DNA from: Gliomastix tumulicola | Taxonomy: Eukaryota; Ascomycota; Sordariomycetes; Hypocreales; Bionectriaceae | Length of the DNA stretch: 64,000 nt | Assembly: GCA_001599755.1 (NCBI GenBank) | Contig: BCHX01000001.1 | Span: 1,860,001 to 1,924,000, forward strand | Direction of reading: 5' to 3' | In this document: one piece after another, positions 39,886-51,317 of the stretch | How the letters are laid out: each line of letters starts with the position of its first letter | Position numbering within the stretch: the first letter of the stretch is position 1 | Translations under genes and position numbers: made by a program | Notes under the pieces: model-generated | Told to the model about the DNA's origin: nothing | The model's database searches: none | What the model saw: only the letters and a program-made list of their open reading frames with translations

Positions 39886-42800
39886 ATGTCTCGTCCGACG
39901 AACCCCCAACAAGGCGGGGGCCACGAGAGCAGCGACCACGTGCTGACCCTCCAGCACGATCAGTACACCATCGGCTGGATCAGCGCGTTGCCGATAGAGC
40001 TCGCCGCCGCCGAGGGCATGCTGGACGTCACCCACGGGCCTCTCTCCGTCCATGCCGCCGACACAAACACCTACACCCTCGGCTCCATCGCCTCCCACAA
40101 CATCGTCGTCGCCTGCCTCCCGCGCGGCCACTATGGCACGAACAACGCGGCCACGGTCGCCAGCAACATGCGCCACAGCTTCCCCTGCATCGACAGGTGG
40201 CTCATGGTCGGCATAGGCGGCGCGGTGCCCCATCCGGACACGCTCGATATCCGGCTGGGCGACGTCGTCGTCAGCGACCAGGTGTTGCAGTACGACTTCG
40301 GCAAGACCCTGGGGGATGGGGAGTTTGAACTGACGAGTCTGCCTGTTCGGCCTAGCCAGGCACTGATGACGAGCGTCTCTAAACTGCAGGCTAGGCACGA
40401 GAGGGAGTCGAATCAACTTGAGGGCCTCGTGACCACTATGATGGAGAGATATCCCTTTATGACAGCCAAGTTCGGCCGCCCAAAGGTGCCCGACTGTCTC
40501 TTTGCAAGCAGTGCTCCTCATATCGGATCTAGGCCCGATTGCCGCGCCTGTGCGAAGGAAGGCATGGTCGAGCGTGCTCGCAGACAAGATGAATCGCAGC
40601 CTCGCGTTCATTACGGCGTCATCGCCTCGGGCAACCAGGTCATCAAGGACGCCGTGACGCGGGACAGACTGGCTACAAAGCACAGCATCGTCTGCTTCGA
40701 GATGGAGGCTGCCGGCCTGATGGACACCCTTCGATGCCTGGTGATTCGCGGCATCTGCGACTACGCCGACTCCCATAAGAACAAGCAGTGGCAGGGATAC
40801 GCTGCTACGGTCGCGGCCGCATACGCCAAGGCGCTTCTGATGATGCTCCCGTCTTCCCAGCGCATGATTACATCGCAGTCCGAGAGCAAGCGGAAGGAGG
40901 TCTTACTACGTTCGTTGCATTTCGATTGGATGGATGCCCGGCAGGGTGCCATCAAGACGGCGCACCAGCAGACCTGTGAGTGGCTGCTGAAAAACGAGTC
41001 GTACAGACACTGGACAGATGCAGAGGAGTACGCTAAACATCGTGGTTTCTTTTGGATCACGGGAAAGCCGGGGGCAGGGAAATCAACGCTGCTCAAGTTT
41101 GCCTACACGCAGGCGCAGCAGAATTGGCAGCGCACAGGCGACAAGGCCGTCGTTGCTTTCTTCTTCAACGCTCGAGGAACCGAGCTGGAGAAGACGGTCA
41201 AGGGGATGTATCGCTCTATCCTCTTCCAAGCACTTCAGGAGATGCCCAGCCTACAAAGCGTAGTGCTGAAAGCACTCGAAGGTGCCCACCAGCCCTGGGT
41301 CTCGTCCACATCATCGAAACATGACTGGGACATGCAACAACTGAAGTTTCTCCTCCGAACTATGATTGAGAATCTCCAGCACCGCCACCTTATGTGCTTC
41401 GTCGATGCCTTGGACGAGTGTGACCAGGACGAGGTGGAAGACATGATACAGTTTTTCTTCGAAGAACTGGGGGATCTTGCCTGGCAACGGGGGAGCAAAT
41501 TCTTTGTCTGTCTTTCGAGCCGTCACTATCCACACCTCGAAATCCCAGTCAGTCTACGTCTGATACTGGAGCATCAGGAAGGTCACAGTGCCGACGTAGA
41601 AAAGTATGTCCGAACCAAACTGAAGGCGGGGTCCGGCTCCATGCAACAGGATCTCACTGCCCAGATTCTGCGAAAAGCTTCCGGTGTCTTCTTGTGGGCT
41701 GTCCTCGTCGTCGAGATACTCAACAAGGAGATCCGTAGCGGCCGTTTGTTCGCGATGACCAGGCGTCTCAATGAGCTTCCAGGAGATCTAAGCGCTTTGT
41801 TCAAAAATATACTTGATAAAGATCGGGACAACATGGATGATCTGTTACTGGGAATCCAGTGGATTCTCTTTGCAGCGAGGCCGCTGACTGAGAAGGAATT
41901 CTACTACGCTCTCGCGTCCGGTCTGGATCCAGACTTCAAGGACGTACGTTGGGATCCTGACTATATCACACTGGACCACATGGAGCGGCTGGTCCATAGC
42001 TCCACGAAAGGCCTGGCGGAACTCACGAGGCCCGATGAAGACGATGAGCATAAGGGCGATGACCTTGAGGGTGATGTCCCCGAGGACGACCACGATGATG
42101 ACGACGATTATGATGATGATGATGATGACGATGACGATTATGATGACGATAACGATGATGACTATGACAATGACAATGACAAGGATATGCGATTCGTGCA
42201 ATTCATCCACGAGTCAGTCCGGGACTTTCTGCTCAAAGACGGCGGAATTGCTGACCTATTACCCGGCTCTGCCACTCTCGGTACGTTCGCGCCATTCAGT
42301 CATGATCGCCTGAAAAAGTGCTGCGATGCGTACATCACGGCCAGCGGCGTGGATCTCGAAAAGGCGAAGCGCAGCGCTGCCAGCTACGTTGAGTATGAAA
42401 ACTTCCGGCAGGACCTCGAGGAAAACTTCCCCTTCATGTCATACGCAGTACAGTATCGGTTCCACCACTGCAACAAGGCCGCGGAGACGATCCCGCAGAT
42501 TGAGTACTTGAGCCAATTTGATATCCGACCCCGGATCGCAGCAGGCACGGACTCGTCAGCGCAGTGTCTGCCTCATTTCGCGGCCGAGTACGACTACGCC
42601 AACATCCTGAAGGAGCTTCAAGGTACCTCCAGCCTCTACATCAACGTTCAGGACTGCGATGGGTGGACGGCCCTGCTGCTCGCGGTTCAGCACGGGAGCA
42701 TAGATACCGTCAAAGTCCTCCTGTCGACGCCTGGCGTGGATGTCAACCAGCAAAACTACCGGGGTCTGTCGCCCCTGGCAATCGCCGTCCTGAAGGGCCA

Positions 42801-43152
42801 CGCGGCCATTCTCCAGATCCTCCTCGCGACGCCAAACATCAACGTCAACCTCCCGGGCAAACGAGGCCAGACGCCGCTCTTCTGGGCCACCAGGGAGAAG
42901 GTGCTCAGCCCGCTGCTGGACCACCCCAACATTGACATCAACGTCACGGACGACAAGGGCCAGACGTTCCTGCACCAGTTCATCGAGCGGGGGCTGGGCT
43001 CGAAGAGATTGGTGGAGATGGTCCTGCAGAGGCACGACTTTAACACGTCTATTCTTTCTGTCGAGGACAAGGGCGGGGACACGCCGCTGTCTCTCGCGAT
43101 GCGCACGCAATCGTACGAGACAGTTGCGCTGGTCAGGGCAAAGACCCTCTGA
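39886..43152 (+). CDS. PNP-NACHT-ankyrin NLR-like protein
   Basis: A 1088-residue, intronless protein. ATG 39886 is used; the frame opens at GTG 39868. Residues about 20-330 are a nucleoside-phosphorylase-like sensor domain (GWISALPIELAAAEGML, later CFEMEAAGLMD). A NACHT NTPase follows with Walker A GKPGAGKST (about 392-400) and Walker B FVDALDECD (about 500-508). A helical arm comes next, then an Asp-rich insert (about 717-768), then ankyrin repeats to the end. Fungal NLRs of this layout act in allorecognition and programmed cell death. The catalytic status of the PNP domain is not determinable here. It is followed by a HET-domain gene on the same strand. Confidence 0.9.
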   Translation: MSRPTNPQQGGGHESSDHVLTLQHDQYTIGWISALPIELAAAEGMLDVTHGPLSVHAADTNTYTLGSIASHNIVVACLPRGHYGTNNAATVASNMRHSFPCIDRWLMVGIGGAVPHPDTLDIRLGDVVVSDQVLQYDFGKTLGDGEFELTSLPVRPSQALMTSVSKLQARHERESNQLEGLVTTMMERYPFMTAKFGRPKVPDCLFASSAPHIGSRPDCRACAKEGMVERARRQDESQPRVHYGVIASGNQVIKDAVTRDRLATKHSIVCFEMEAAGLMDTLRCLVIRGICDYADSHKNKQWQGYAATVAAAYAKALLMMLPSSQRMITSQSESKRKEVLLRSLHFDWMDARQGAIKTAHQQTCEWLLKNESYRHWTDAEEYAKHRGFFWITGKPGAGKSTLLKFAYTQAQQNWQRTGDKAVVAFFFNARGTELEKTVKGMYRSILFQALQEMPSLQSVVLKALEGAHQPWVSSTSSKHDWDMQQLKFLLRTMIENLQHRHLMCFVDALDECDQDEVEDMIQFFFEELGDLAWQRGSKFFVCLSSRHYPHLEIPVSLRLILEHQEGHSADVEKYVRTKLKAGSGSMQQDLTAQILRKASGVFLWAVLVVEILNKEIRSGRLFAMTRRLNELPGDLSALFKNILDKDRDNMDDLLLGIQWILFAARPLTEKEFYYALASGLDPDFKDVRWDPDYITLDHMERLVHSSTKGLAELTRPDEDDEHKGDDLEGDVPEDDHDDDDDYDDDDDDDDDYDDDNDDDYDNDNDKDMRFVQFIHESVRDFLLKDGGIADLLPGSATLGTFAPFSHDRLKKCCDAYITASGVDLEKAKRSAASYVEYENFRQDLEENFPFMSYAVQYRFHHCNKAAETIPQIEYLSQFDIRPRIAAGTDSSAQCLPHFAAEYDYANILKELQGTSSLYINVQDCDGWTALLLAVQHGSIDTVKVLLSTPGVDVNQQNYRGLSPLAIAVLKGHAAILQILLATPNINVNLPGKRGQTPLFWATREKVLSPLLDHPNIDINVTDDKGQTFLHQFIERGLGSKRLVEMVLQRHDFNTSILSVEDKGGDTPLSLAMRTQSYETVALVRAKTL
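42070..42190 (+). repeat. GAT/GAC repeat encoding an Asp run
   Basis: An imperfect GAT/GAC trinucleotide stretch within the NLR gene, encoding an almost pure Asp segment with Tyr and Asn interruptions. Confidence 0.7.
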
Positions 43153-43546
43153 GGGCGGCATAAGAGTCGAGGTCAAGGAGAGGTTGTTAGACGACACCCT
43201 CCACGGGATGGAAAGAAGGACTGGCAATTTGGATACCCTAGAAGAGAGAATCAGTTGTAGTTAATTGATTATTTCATAACTTAGTAGTCAGGAGGGCACG
43301 CGACTCAGCGGTGGTGTGGCTTACCTAGGCCGATCCCTCGCGTGTGCAGGTGTTTTTACATTTTGGCAGGGCATCCTCCAGGCATTCTCCAGGGCGTTTA
43401 TTAGCAGCAGCCACATAAACCACAGGCCATCCAATTTCATTTCACAGCCACATAAATCCCCCAAACATGCCCAATCACTGGCGGCCAAGCCGGCCTCGTC
43501 CAAGCCACGATTGCAGCTGCGATGCTTTCCTTCAGCACTCGACAGC

Positions 43547-46033
43547 ATGCCAGCCAATCCGTGCTGCTGCGATGATATCTGCAAGCTGCGACGCAGCAAT
43601 AACAGCAGCAACAGCTGGACCGCCCTGCTGTCGACGGCGCCGCAGCTCGCGGGCATCAAACGCAGGCGATGGATCATCCAGCCTGCTAGCAAGCTCATCG
43701 ACTCGGCGCACGGCGGCTGCCAGACATGTCTCTTGCTGTACAAGACGATCGAGAAGCTCTTCACCTGGCAGAGCATCGCGGCGGTCCAGCTGGAGGCGTC
43801 CAACACGATCGGGCAGATCAGGGTGACGGTCAAACAGGCCAAGGAAGCAAAGGACGCCAAAGCAGACAGAGCAGCGACAAGAAGGAAGAAAAGGAATGCA
43901 CAGAGTGCACGGCGCAAACCGCCGGTCCTGCTGGAAACGGAGCGCTCGTTCTACCTGGGCCATCCCGAGGGGTACCAGGGCTTCCGCCCCTTCGGTGACG
44001 GCGTCCTCCAGCTCCCTCGACAGCCCCGGCCGGGACACCTCGCTTACAACGCCGATGCGGCCATTCACAAGATACAGGAGTGGGTGCGCATATGCACCAC
44101 CGATCACAACGGCTGCCAGCACGGGGGCTACGCGCCGACGAGGCTGCTGCGGCTAAAGACCAGCAACGGCGGCGAGTCCGTGGATACAGTCCAGCTGTTT
44201 GAGCCGCTGCACGCCTTTTCGACGCCCTTCATCGCGCTCAGCCACTGCTGGGGCAAGACGCGGCAGGCCGTCACCACAAAGGCCAACTACGCGCGGCGGC
44301 GGAACGGCATCCCCGTCGGCGAGCTGTCGCGGACGCTGCAGGACGCCATATGGATCACGCACAAGCTCGGCGTCAAGTACCTCTGGGTCGACACGCTGTG
44401 CATCGTCCAGGACGACCCGGACGACTGGGATCGCGAGGCCATCGACATGTACCGGCTGTACGGCGCTGCCTACGTCACGCTCGCGGCGTCGCACGGCGCA
44501 GACGGCAACGCGGGGATGTTTCCTCCCGCGGCGGGCGGCAACCATCTGATGCCGCTGAGCATCGAGCTGAAGACGCCGGAGGGTGTCGCGACGACGGTGG
44601 ACGTCGAGATCAGGACTGTGCCTCGTCTCGACAAGGACAGCCAGGTGCACAAGGCCTACGGGGCCAGCGGCGACAAGAAGGACGCGTTTCTCGTGAGCGA
44701 GGACGACGACGTCCTGCAGACGAGGGGCTGGGTCCTGCAGGAGCGCGCCCTATCCACGCGGATCGTGCACTTCAACGCGCAGGAGCTCGTGTGGGAGTGC
44801 AGAGACAGACGGGCCTGTGAGTGTGGACTGCTGTCCGGGACGTCCTTCATGACCGGGCTCATGGGGTCCCTGCGGCATAGGAGGAACCCCGAAGATCTTG
44901 AAGATCCATCTTCCGAGGATGAGGGCAGGTCTGTCAACAGCGAAGAAGAGAGGCAGGACGAGTTCAAATACAGCAAAGAGATCCGGCGATTCTGGGAGAC
45001 CTTCGTCACCATGTATACGAACCGGGCACTGACCAAGGCTCAGGACCGCGGACCGGCCTTCGCCGGCATCGCGCAGACGTTCCAGAAGATCGTCAACAAC
45101 GGCAACGACGATTATGAAGACGGCGAGACCGGAGACTACTGCGCCGGCCTCTGGGCCCATCATCTCCCCGACGCGCTTCTCTGGTCCTGCGCAACCGACG
45201 ACCTGATCGCCATGTCCCTCCCCGGCGCGACCAACACGAGAAGAGAAAGCAGGCGGATCGAGGACGCACAGGCGCCGTCGTGGTCCTGGTTCTCTACCAC
45301 CGGGTCCTGCAGTTTCCTCCACCCGGGCATGCACAAGCGGAAGTATTATGAACTGAACGTGCACTACGACGAGGACGATGACGATAGCATGGGGTGCAGC
45401 TTCTTCTACAAGTCGGCCAACGACTCGCCCTTTGGCCGGCTGACGGACGTCTCCCTCGTGATCGATTACGCCGCGCTGTCCAAGGCCTGCCGGCCATCCC
45501 CCGACGACCCCTTCGTGCTCCTCTCCGCCAAGGACGAGCAGCTCGGCGCCGCATCCTGCATCTACATCGCCTTCGACGACGAGGACGAGGCCCGCGCGAC
45601 CACGGAGATCTACCTCCTCGGCCTCCAACAGGCCTCACACCCGTGCCTCACCCCGCACAAGGAGCCGGACTGGTCCCACCTCTCGGAGGAGGAGATCATG
45701 AGGCTCGAGGTCCTCGAGGACCAGTATCCGTACCAGTTCGTAGACGAGTACGAGTACGATAGGATGAACCACGACCCCCTCGAGACCTGCAAGGAGCACA
45801 GCTTCGGGCTGGCGGTCGTGGCGGTCGGCCCACGACGACAGGGCAGCAGCGCTCGAGGGAATCGGTATCGGCGGGTGGGCGTGTTTCACATGCGCGGGAC
45901 GTACTGTCAGGAGATGCAGATTCACAAGCACGGGTGGTGGGTTTCGTACGCGGAGGAGCCGCCGAAGCCCGGGGGTTATACGAAGGAGTTTACTGATAGT
46001 CTTCGCTGGGAGGATCGGGTCACACTGCTGTGA
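43547..46033 (+). CDS. HET-domain protein
   Basis: An 828-residue intronless protein. ATG 43547 is the first in-frame ATG, although the frame is open back to 43316. The HET domain (about residues 227-410) shows FIALSHCWG, YLWVDTLCIVQDD, the MYRLYGAAYVTLAAS block and a closing GWVLQERALSTRI. A lysine/arginine-rich region lies before it and an acidic linker after. HET proteins trigger heterokaryon-incompatibility cell death, often as effectors for NLRs, so the NACHT gene immediately upstream is a plausible partner. No Toll/CHAT or other extra domain is recognised. Confidence 0.92.
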   Translation: MPANPCCCDDICKLRRSNNSSNSWTALLSTAPQLAGIKRRRWIIQPASKLIDSAHGGCQTCLLLYKTIEKLFTWQSIAAVQLEASNTIGQIRVTVKQAKEAKDAKADRAATRRKKRNAQSARRKPPVLLETERSFYLGHPEGYQGFRPFGDGVLQLPRQPRPGHLAYNADAAIHKIQEWVRICTTDHNGCQHGGYAPTRLLRLKTSNGGESVDTVQLFEPLHAFSTPFIALSHCWGKTRQAVTTKANYARRRNGIPVGELSRTLQDAIWITHKLGVKYLWVDTLCIVQDDPDDWDREAIDMYRLYGAAYVTLAASHGADGNAGMFPPAAGGNHLMPLSIELKTPEGVATTVDVEIRTVPRLDKDSQVHKAYGASGDKKDAFLVSEDDDVLQTRGWVLQERALSTRIVHFNAQELVWECRDRRACECGLLSGTSFMTGLMGSLRHRRNPEDLEDPSSEDEGRSVNSEEERQDEFKYSKEIRRFWETFVTMYTNRALTKAQDRGPAFAGIAQTFQKIVNNGNDDYEDGETGDYCAGLWAHHLPDALLWSCATDDLIAMSLPGATNTRRESRRIEDAQAPSWSWFSTTGSCSFLHPGMHKRKYYELNVHYDEDDDDSMGCSFFYKSANDSPFGRLTDVSLVIDYAALSKACRPSPDDPFVLLSAKDEQLGAASCIYIAFDDEDEARATTEIYLLGLQQASHPCLTPHKEPDWSHLSEEEIMRLEVLEDQYPYQFVDEYEYDRMNHDPLETCKEHSFGLAVVAVGPRRQGSSARGNRYRRVGVFHMRGTYCQEMQIHKHGWWVSYAEEPPKPGGYTKEFTDSLRWEDRVTLL

Positions 46034-46160
46034 AGTGTGATCAGCCGCAGAGATGGGACACCCAGGTCTCGCACACTTGCTAGATGGGGTGAGAAGGTTC
46101 CATATAGAATAGGAAGCCCTGCTTATCATTGTGCATCTTCTCGAACTATAGGCCATCTGT

Positions 46161-47472
46161 TCACATGAGTGAGCAAAATGCTGTAGCGCCTGCCGCGAGA
46201 CCAGGAGTGGCGCGAACTGCCAGACCGTTGACTACGCGGTTCTGGATGTTGCCCTTGATGTCTTTGAATCTGCGGTAGGACTGCTCGTAACGGTCTAGTG
46301 TCCTGCGCAGCTCCTCGATCATCCTTTGGTTCTCCTCGCGCTCTTCTTGGAGATGCCTCGCGCCCCTGTCCAGCTGATGGACATGTTCTGAGCCGGCGGC
46401 GGGTGACCGCGGTCCTCGCCCCAGATCTTCCATCCACTCCCACTCCCATCTCTGCGATGCGTCGTCCTCGCGCAGCCAGCGTGACGACGCCTCCAGGTCA
46501 GCCAGTTCCTGGTTCCTCGTCCGGAGCCCCTCCTGAAACTGCCTGTCCATCTCCTCCAGCTGCTCGTGCACGGCCTCCCACCTAGATACATGCATCTCCG
46601 TCATCGAGGTCCGCGGCAGCGCCCGTGCCCGCTCCTCCCCCCGCTGTTCGAGAAGGCCCCCCGGCGCCGACCACCCGGCCCGCGAGCGTCTCGGCGAGCG
46701 TCTTGCCCTCGTCCGCCGCGGCATCGACGACGACCCCTCGCGTCTGCTGCGCGTGCCTCATCACGGCGGCGCCGGCAGAGACAAAGGGGCCGAAGAAGCG
46801 TTCATCGTCGCTACGGAGCGAGGCCTCGAGGGCTCCCAGTTCCGCGTCCGATCTGCCCTCGCGGCGATGCCCGTCAGGCCACATGGCGGTGGCGGTGGTC
46901 GTCACGAACATGAACCGGGCGTAGGACTGCAGGTCGCACATGGCACGCAGCACGGCCAGGCTCCGCACGTCGTCGGAGCCGCCGAGGCGCACGTCCGTCA
47001 TGCGATGCAGGAAGACGACGCCGTCGATGCGGACGCCCGCCGCGTACGAGGCACTCAGGTACGTGGCCAGGAGCTCCAGGGTCTCGGCGTCGGACTGGTC
47101 CGTGTCGTCGTCGTCGAAGCCCGGCGTGTCGATGAGGTAGACCCGGCGTCCCATGTCGTCCTGGTAGTGGAAGAAGGATATCGCGCCAGTGCCTGCAGGG
47201 CGCGGCCTCCCCCCCCCCTCCCGGGTCAGAATGGCCGATGGCTTCTTGGGAGGAGAGAGAGTGTGTGAGCTACTTACACGAGCGCAGACCGTGTCCTATC
47301 GTGACTTGCGTCTCCGCGTGCAGCTGGACACGAAAGTGCTCTTTCCGGAGCCCGTCACGCCTACGACAAGCAGGAAGCGGTCGTTGCGGGATGGCCTTCT
47401 GAGCCCCGTAAAGGCCATAAAGCCATCAGCTTCTTCCTCAAGCTGGGCGGCAGCAAGCTCCACGTCGTCCAT
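46161..47472 (-). pseudogene. AIG1-like GTPase gene with two one-base frame breaks
   Basis: From ATG 47472 the protein reads through P-loop GVTGSGKST (about residues 36-44). A frame break near 47330 follows, then VTIGHGLRS, a good intron 47277-47193 (GTAAGT, CTGAC branch, CTGCAG), G3 motif DTPGFDDDD and the rest of the G domain. A second break in a G6 tract near 46670 leads to a long coiled coil and a hydrophobic C-terminus ending at 46161. Fungal G proteins of this kind often sit beside HET and NLR genes. Each break would be repaired by a single base, so either the gene is recently dead or the sequence is wrong at two GC-rich spots. Convergent with the HET gene. Confidence 0.7.
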
Positions 47473-48252
47473 GTTCGATCCCAGCCATCAGCGCCGCAGC
47501 TGGGCTCTGCGGCGCCTGGTAAGTTGCAGGGGTCTGATTTTCGTCTCTTTCGATAGGCGAGCACCCTCAGCTGCAGCGGTGGCTGCATATAAAATCAGCT
47601 GACTGAGCCGCCCTGCATATCGTCCAACCAGATATTCGGAACGGAGGCGCAAGGCGAACTTGCATTCGTGTTTCCGAGTCTTCAGAACGCTGGATGTGCT
47701 GGAGTAGGGTAGTCATGGAAGATGATTACGGTGATGAGAGGTGAGGAATTACCACCGTATAGAGTCCTTGAGGGAGTTTCTTAGGCATACCTACGCCCTG
47801 TTAAGCAGTGGAGGTGAAAGCCTGACACTGCGGGTGGTTAATATGTGGATTCTGACGCCCTGCTAATTATGTCGCCTCACAAGACTCGCCTGTGCTTATT
47901 GATGCAAGAAATAGTTATTTCAGCAGGTATTACTATAATCAGGACCAGAATTTATATATGCAGCAAGTTGTCGCTAGGATTCTAGCTTGCTGCATTACCG
48001 CGAGTGCAGGCACAAGCTTTTGTCCGATCGTAGCGTGCTCTAGGGTAGGCCAGACTCGGCTGGAACCGCTGATCCAGCTCCAGCATCTCTGAGTGAGCAT
48101 GAATGGAAACTCCCTCCCACACATCCAATACCTCATCTTGTCTTCGTGCGCATTTAGCCCTCCTAGACGCCGATACATCTCCAGCCAGCCGTGGCTGAAT
48201 TTCTTGAAACGTTGAAGCCTCATCCGATGCTAGCAGAGCCTCGCGGGTCACC
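47473..48252. other. Intergenic, no gene seen
   Basis: Divergent upstream region between the GTPase gene and MAK10; only short frames. Confidence 0.4.
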
Positions 48253-50844
48253 ATGGCCGCTGACTACACAATCGGAGTCCCAGATGGTGAGTGAGCTTTT
48301 CAGCCTGATGCAACGCTGCCAGCCCGACGTCATCCTTCCCGCCCAGCAGAATCCATCTCTAACCTCTCACCGCGCAGCAATCTCAAGGCTATCGCTTGGC
48401 GAGGAGTCGAGACAGGAGAACGTTCAGCCCCCAAATCTCCACCATGAGGGCATAGTGCCCGTTGATATTACGGAGAAATTCGCCAACGCTGTGTCGAGTG
48501 AGCCATGATCCCGCCCTGCCTGCTCCAAACTGCTCTAGGTGGGACATGTGTAGGGCTAATACATTTCACCAGCTCTTCAGCCCGGAGAGCTCGTCAAAGA
48601 TGGCTTCTTCACGCTGTTCGAGTCCGTTGGGGCCCTTGAGGTAACCCCTCCTTTCCATCCCCCCCGAGCTCCAAGGGCGAGTCTGACTGGCTATAGATCA
48701 TGGACCCCAAGATGGACAGCGGCTGTGTCCAGCCAGGCGACGAATTTGAGGAGCTCTACGACGTCTCGCAGCGTCTGCTTCCGGAGGAGGTCCTCGGCAT
48801 CATCGACCAGCTCCTTTGCCACGAGGTAAACTCCCTGCACCGATCGCCCCAAGTACCTGGATGAGGCTGACAACCCTCTGTGCATGCAGATGTCCTGGCA
48901 TCTCGGATACCCGTTATCGCAGACCGTCTTCACCAGCGTCTACGTGGAAGCACTGCTCATGCCTAACCCCAAAAACGCCGACGAAGCCCAGTTCGTCAGA
49001 CGCCAGGACGCCGAGGCGAACCAAGAGCCTATGCTGCAAGTGCTGAGAGCGTACTGTCTAGGCGTGCTCAAAGCCTGTGGCTATGTGAACGAGCGTGTCC
49101 AGTCGGAGCACTCGTACGAGGTATGTCTGGAAACTCAGTTCCGAGTGTAGAGGCCGGGGGTGTCGTCCGTCTGACACGTGATGTGGTTTAGGAAGAGGAC
49201 TTCGTTACAAACACCTACAACCGTATGCTCCTGAGCAGCCTCCCTACGGAAGCCATTCGGAAGGCCATACGTGACGCGAGGAGTATGCTGGGGTCGCTAC
49301 ACGGGACTGTCGATAGCGAGATCCTCGATGCGCTGGACTCCCGGTTGAGCTTGAGGGACATCTTTCTGTCCGCCACCGAATGCCCCCAGCACGTCAAACA
49401 TCCGGAGAGGGCCCGCCTGCCCTGGAAGGAGGGCATTTCTGTTCTGCCAGACCTCAAGTCTACTCACCATTTAGGCAAGCCTGTCGAGGATGCCTTCAGT
49501 GCCAAGCTACAACGGAAACTAGCCAGCACCGTTCCTCCCAGGCCAATCGTGCAGCTGAGCTTCGACGATGCCTTCAGCCATTTGTCACGCCTTTTCAAGG
49601 ACGGTCTCGAAGTTATTGGGGTCCTCGACTACACGGACCCCCAATGTCTACAGGTTCGTCCCTTTTCTGCTGCTCATGGTTCTTGGCAGTGCCTGACTGA
49701 CTCTGGCCTCAGACATTTGTGTCCGCCTTTCAAGCGAAGAAGCCACAACCGCTCGTTTACGTACGGACACTCCTGCAGACCTTCCTTTTCGACGCCATGG
49801 AGGTGCTCGGCTCCATGAGCATCCGACAGATCCTCGACGATGATTTCTGCATCATCACGCTACCCGCCAGCCAATGGCTGGATCGCGCCAACGACGACGT
49901 CGAGGCGCCACACGATCCTCGCTTTATCATTGCCCAGCAGATGGAGCTCTTCAGGCAGAGGGCAGCACAGCCATTCCTCGACATCCTGCGCACCTTCTGC
50001 CAGAACCGCTGCCGCGTGAGGAGGACGCTCTGCCACAATGTCCGCGCTTGGGACAACCTGCAGCTGGACGCCGAAGACGTCGACCAGGCCGTACAGGACA
50101 AACTGGCCGAGCTGAACAAGGGAACCAAACCACAGGGCGAAGAGGAGTATGACCTCCCCCTCTCGTCCTGGACGTACCTCTACAAGCTGCGCCAGATGGA
50201 GTGGATCGTGCAACTGGGCTTCGAGCTCGAGGTGTACCAGCCGGACGAGCTCTGCGGCATGTACTGGTACCTCAACTATCTCGCTAAGGACCGGCTCCAG
50301 CACGCGCAGCGCATCAAGACCTTTATCCTCCGTCGGGTCGACGAGAGCCGCAAGGACCCGTCCAAGGGCGGACCAGAGGTAAACAAACAGCTGCAGCGGT
50401 CGCTGGGGTACATGCGCCTGTGCCTCCTGGACGCCGCCGTCACGTGGGAGCTCTCGGACGCCCTGTCGTGCCTGTACACGGTGCTCCTGCGGCTCAAGCT
50501 CGTCAAGGTGCCCCCGCGGCCGTATAGCAACGACGAGCTGCGTTATGAGCTCCGGATGAAGCCGTTCGCGCCCATCGCGCTGCCTGAGCTGCCCTCGTTT
50601 GCCGCGTTCACAGCCGGCACGCGGCAGGACAACAATAGCGTGGATGAGATCCTCGAGTACGCTGAGAAGGCAGCCGTCGGGGCGAAGAAGGGCTTCGAGG
50701 CCCTGAGCAAGTTGCCCGCGGACGAGTCCTTCTCGGTCGGGTCACATGCGGCGTGGTCAGCCTCGGTTAAGGGTGGGCTTCGGTCCTGCATCGCCCTCGG
50801 GCTGGCCGTGTCTATGGTGCAGAAGGCCATCAAAGCGCAAGGGT

Positions 50845-50885
<41 letters not shown>

Positions 50886-50984
50886 ACTGCTGAGGAGGAT
50901 CTCAAGATCAAGGTCGAGGTGCCGACGCCGGAGCAGGCCTACCATGAATGGTGGATCGTGCCCCGGATTCTTCCTGTGCGGTAG
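48253..50984 (+). CDS. MAK10: NatC N-terminal acetyltransferase auxiliary subunit
   Basis: Seven exons (48253-48286, 48456-48497, 48573-48640, 48697-48825, 48890-49120, 49192-49653, 49713-50984) give 745 residues. The signature FESVGALEIMDPKMDSGC near the N-terminus is diagnostic of Mak10/NAA35, the ribosome-anchoring scaffold of NatC (with Mak3/NAA30 and Mak31). The rest is the expected helical body. A polyalanine run (about residues 700-712) near the C-terminus comes from a GCT repeat at 50849-50885. All introns have clear donor and acceptor sites. Exon 1 and the 42-nt exon 2 are the least certain. Confidence 0.92.
50849..50885 (+). repeat. GCT trinucleotide repeat in MAK10
   Basis: About a dozen GCT codons encoding Ala, likely to vary in length among strains. 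Confidence 0.8.
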
Positions 50985-51317
50985 TGGCGCTGGAGTGAGA
51001 ACAGGGATTCTGGGAGCGAATATTCTTCACAAATATATTTCAGATTATGCGATTTACATATTGGTATCATCCCATCTCAACTGACGGCGTAGCGTCCCCT
51101 GTCCTTGTAGAAAATAAAAAAAAATATGTAGGGTTGGCGAGCACCCGAATTGGGAGCTCTACAGATGTATCAGCTGCATTTAACTGCATATGTACAGTTT
51201 CGTGTACCACGAAATTGGTGCTTCATGTGGGAGAACAAGTCTTCTTAACTTATACCGGAGCGGATAAGCATGGCGTGAGAGCCGGCGGCGAGGCAGCCTC
51301 TTTGATATAAATGTTGA

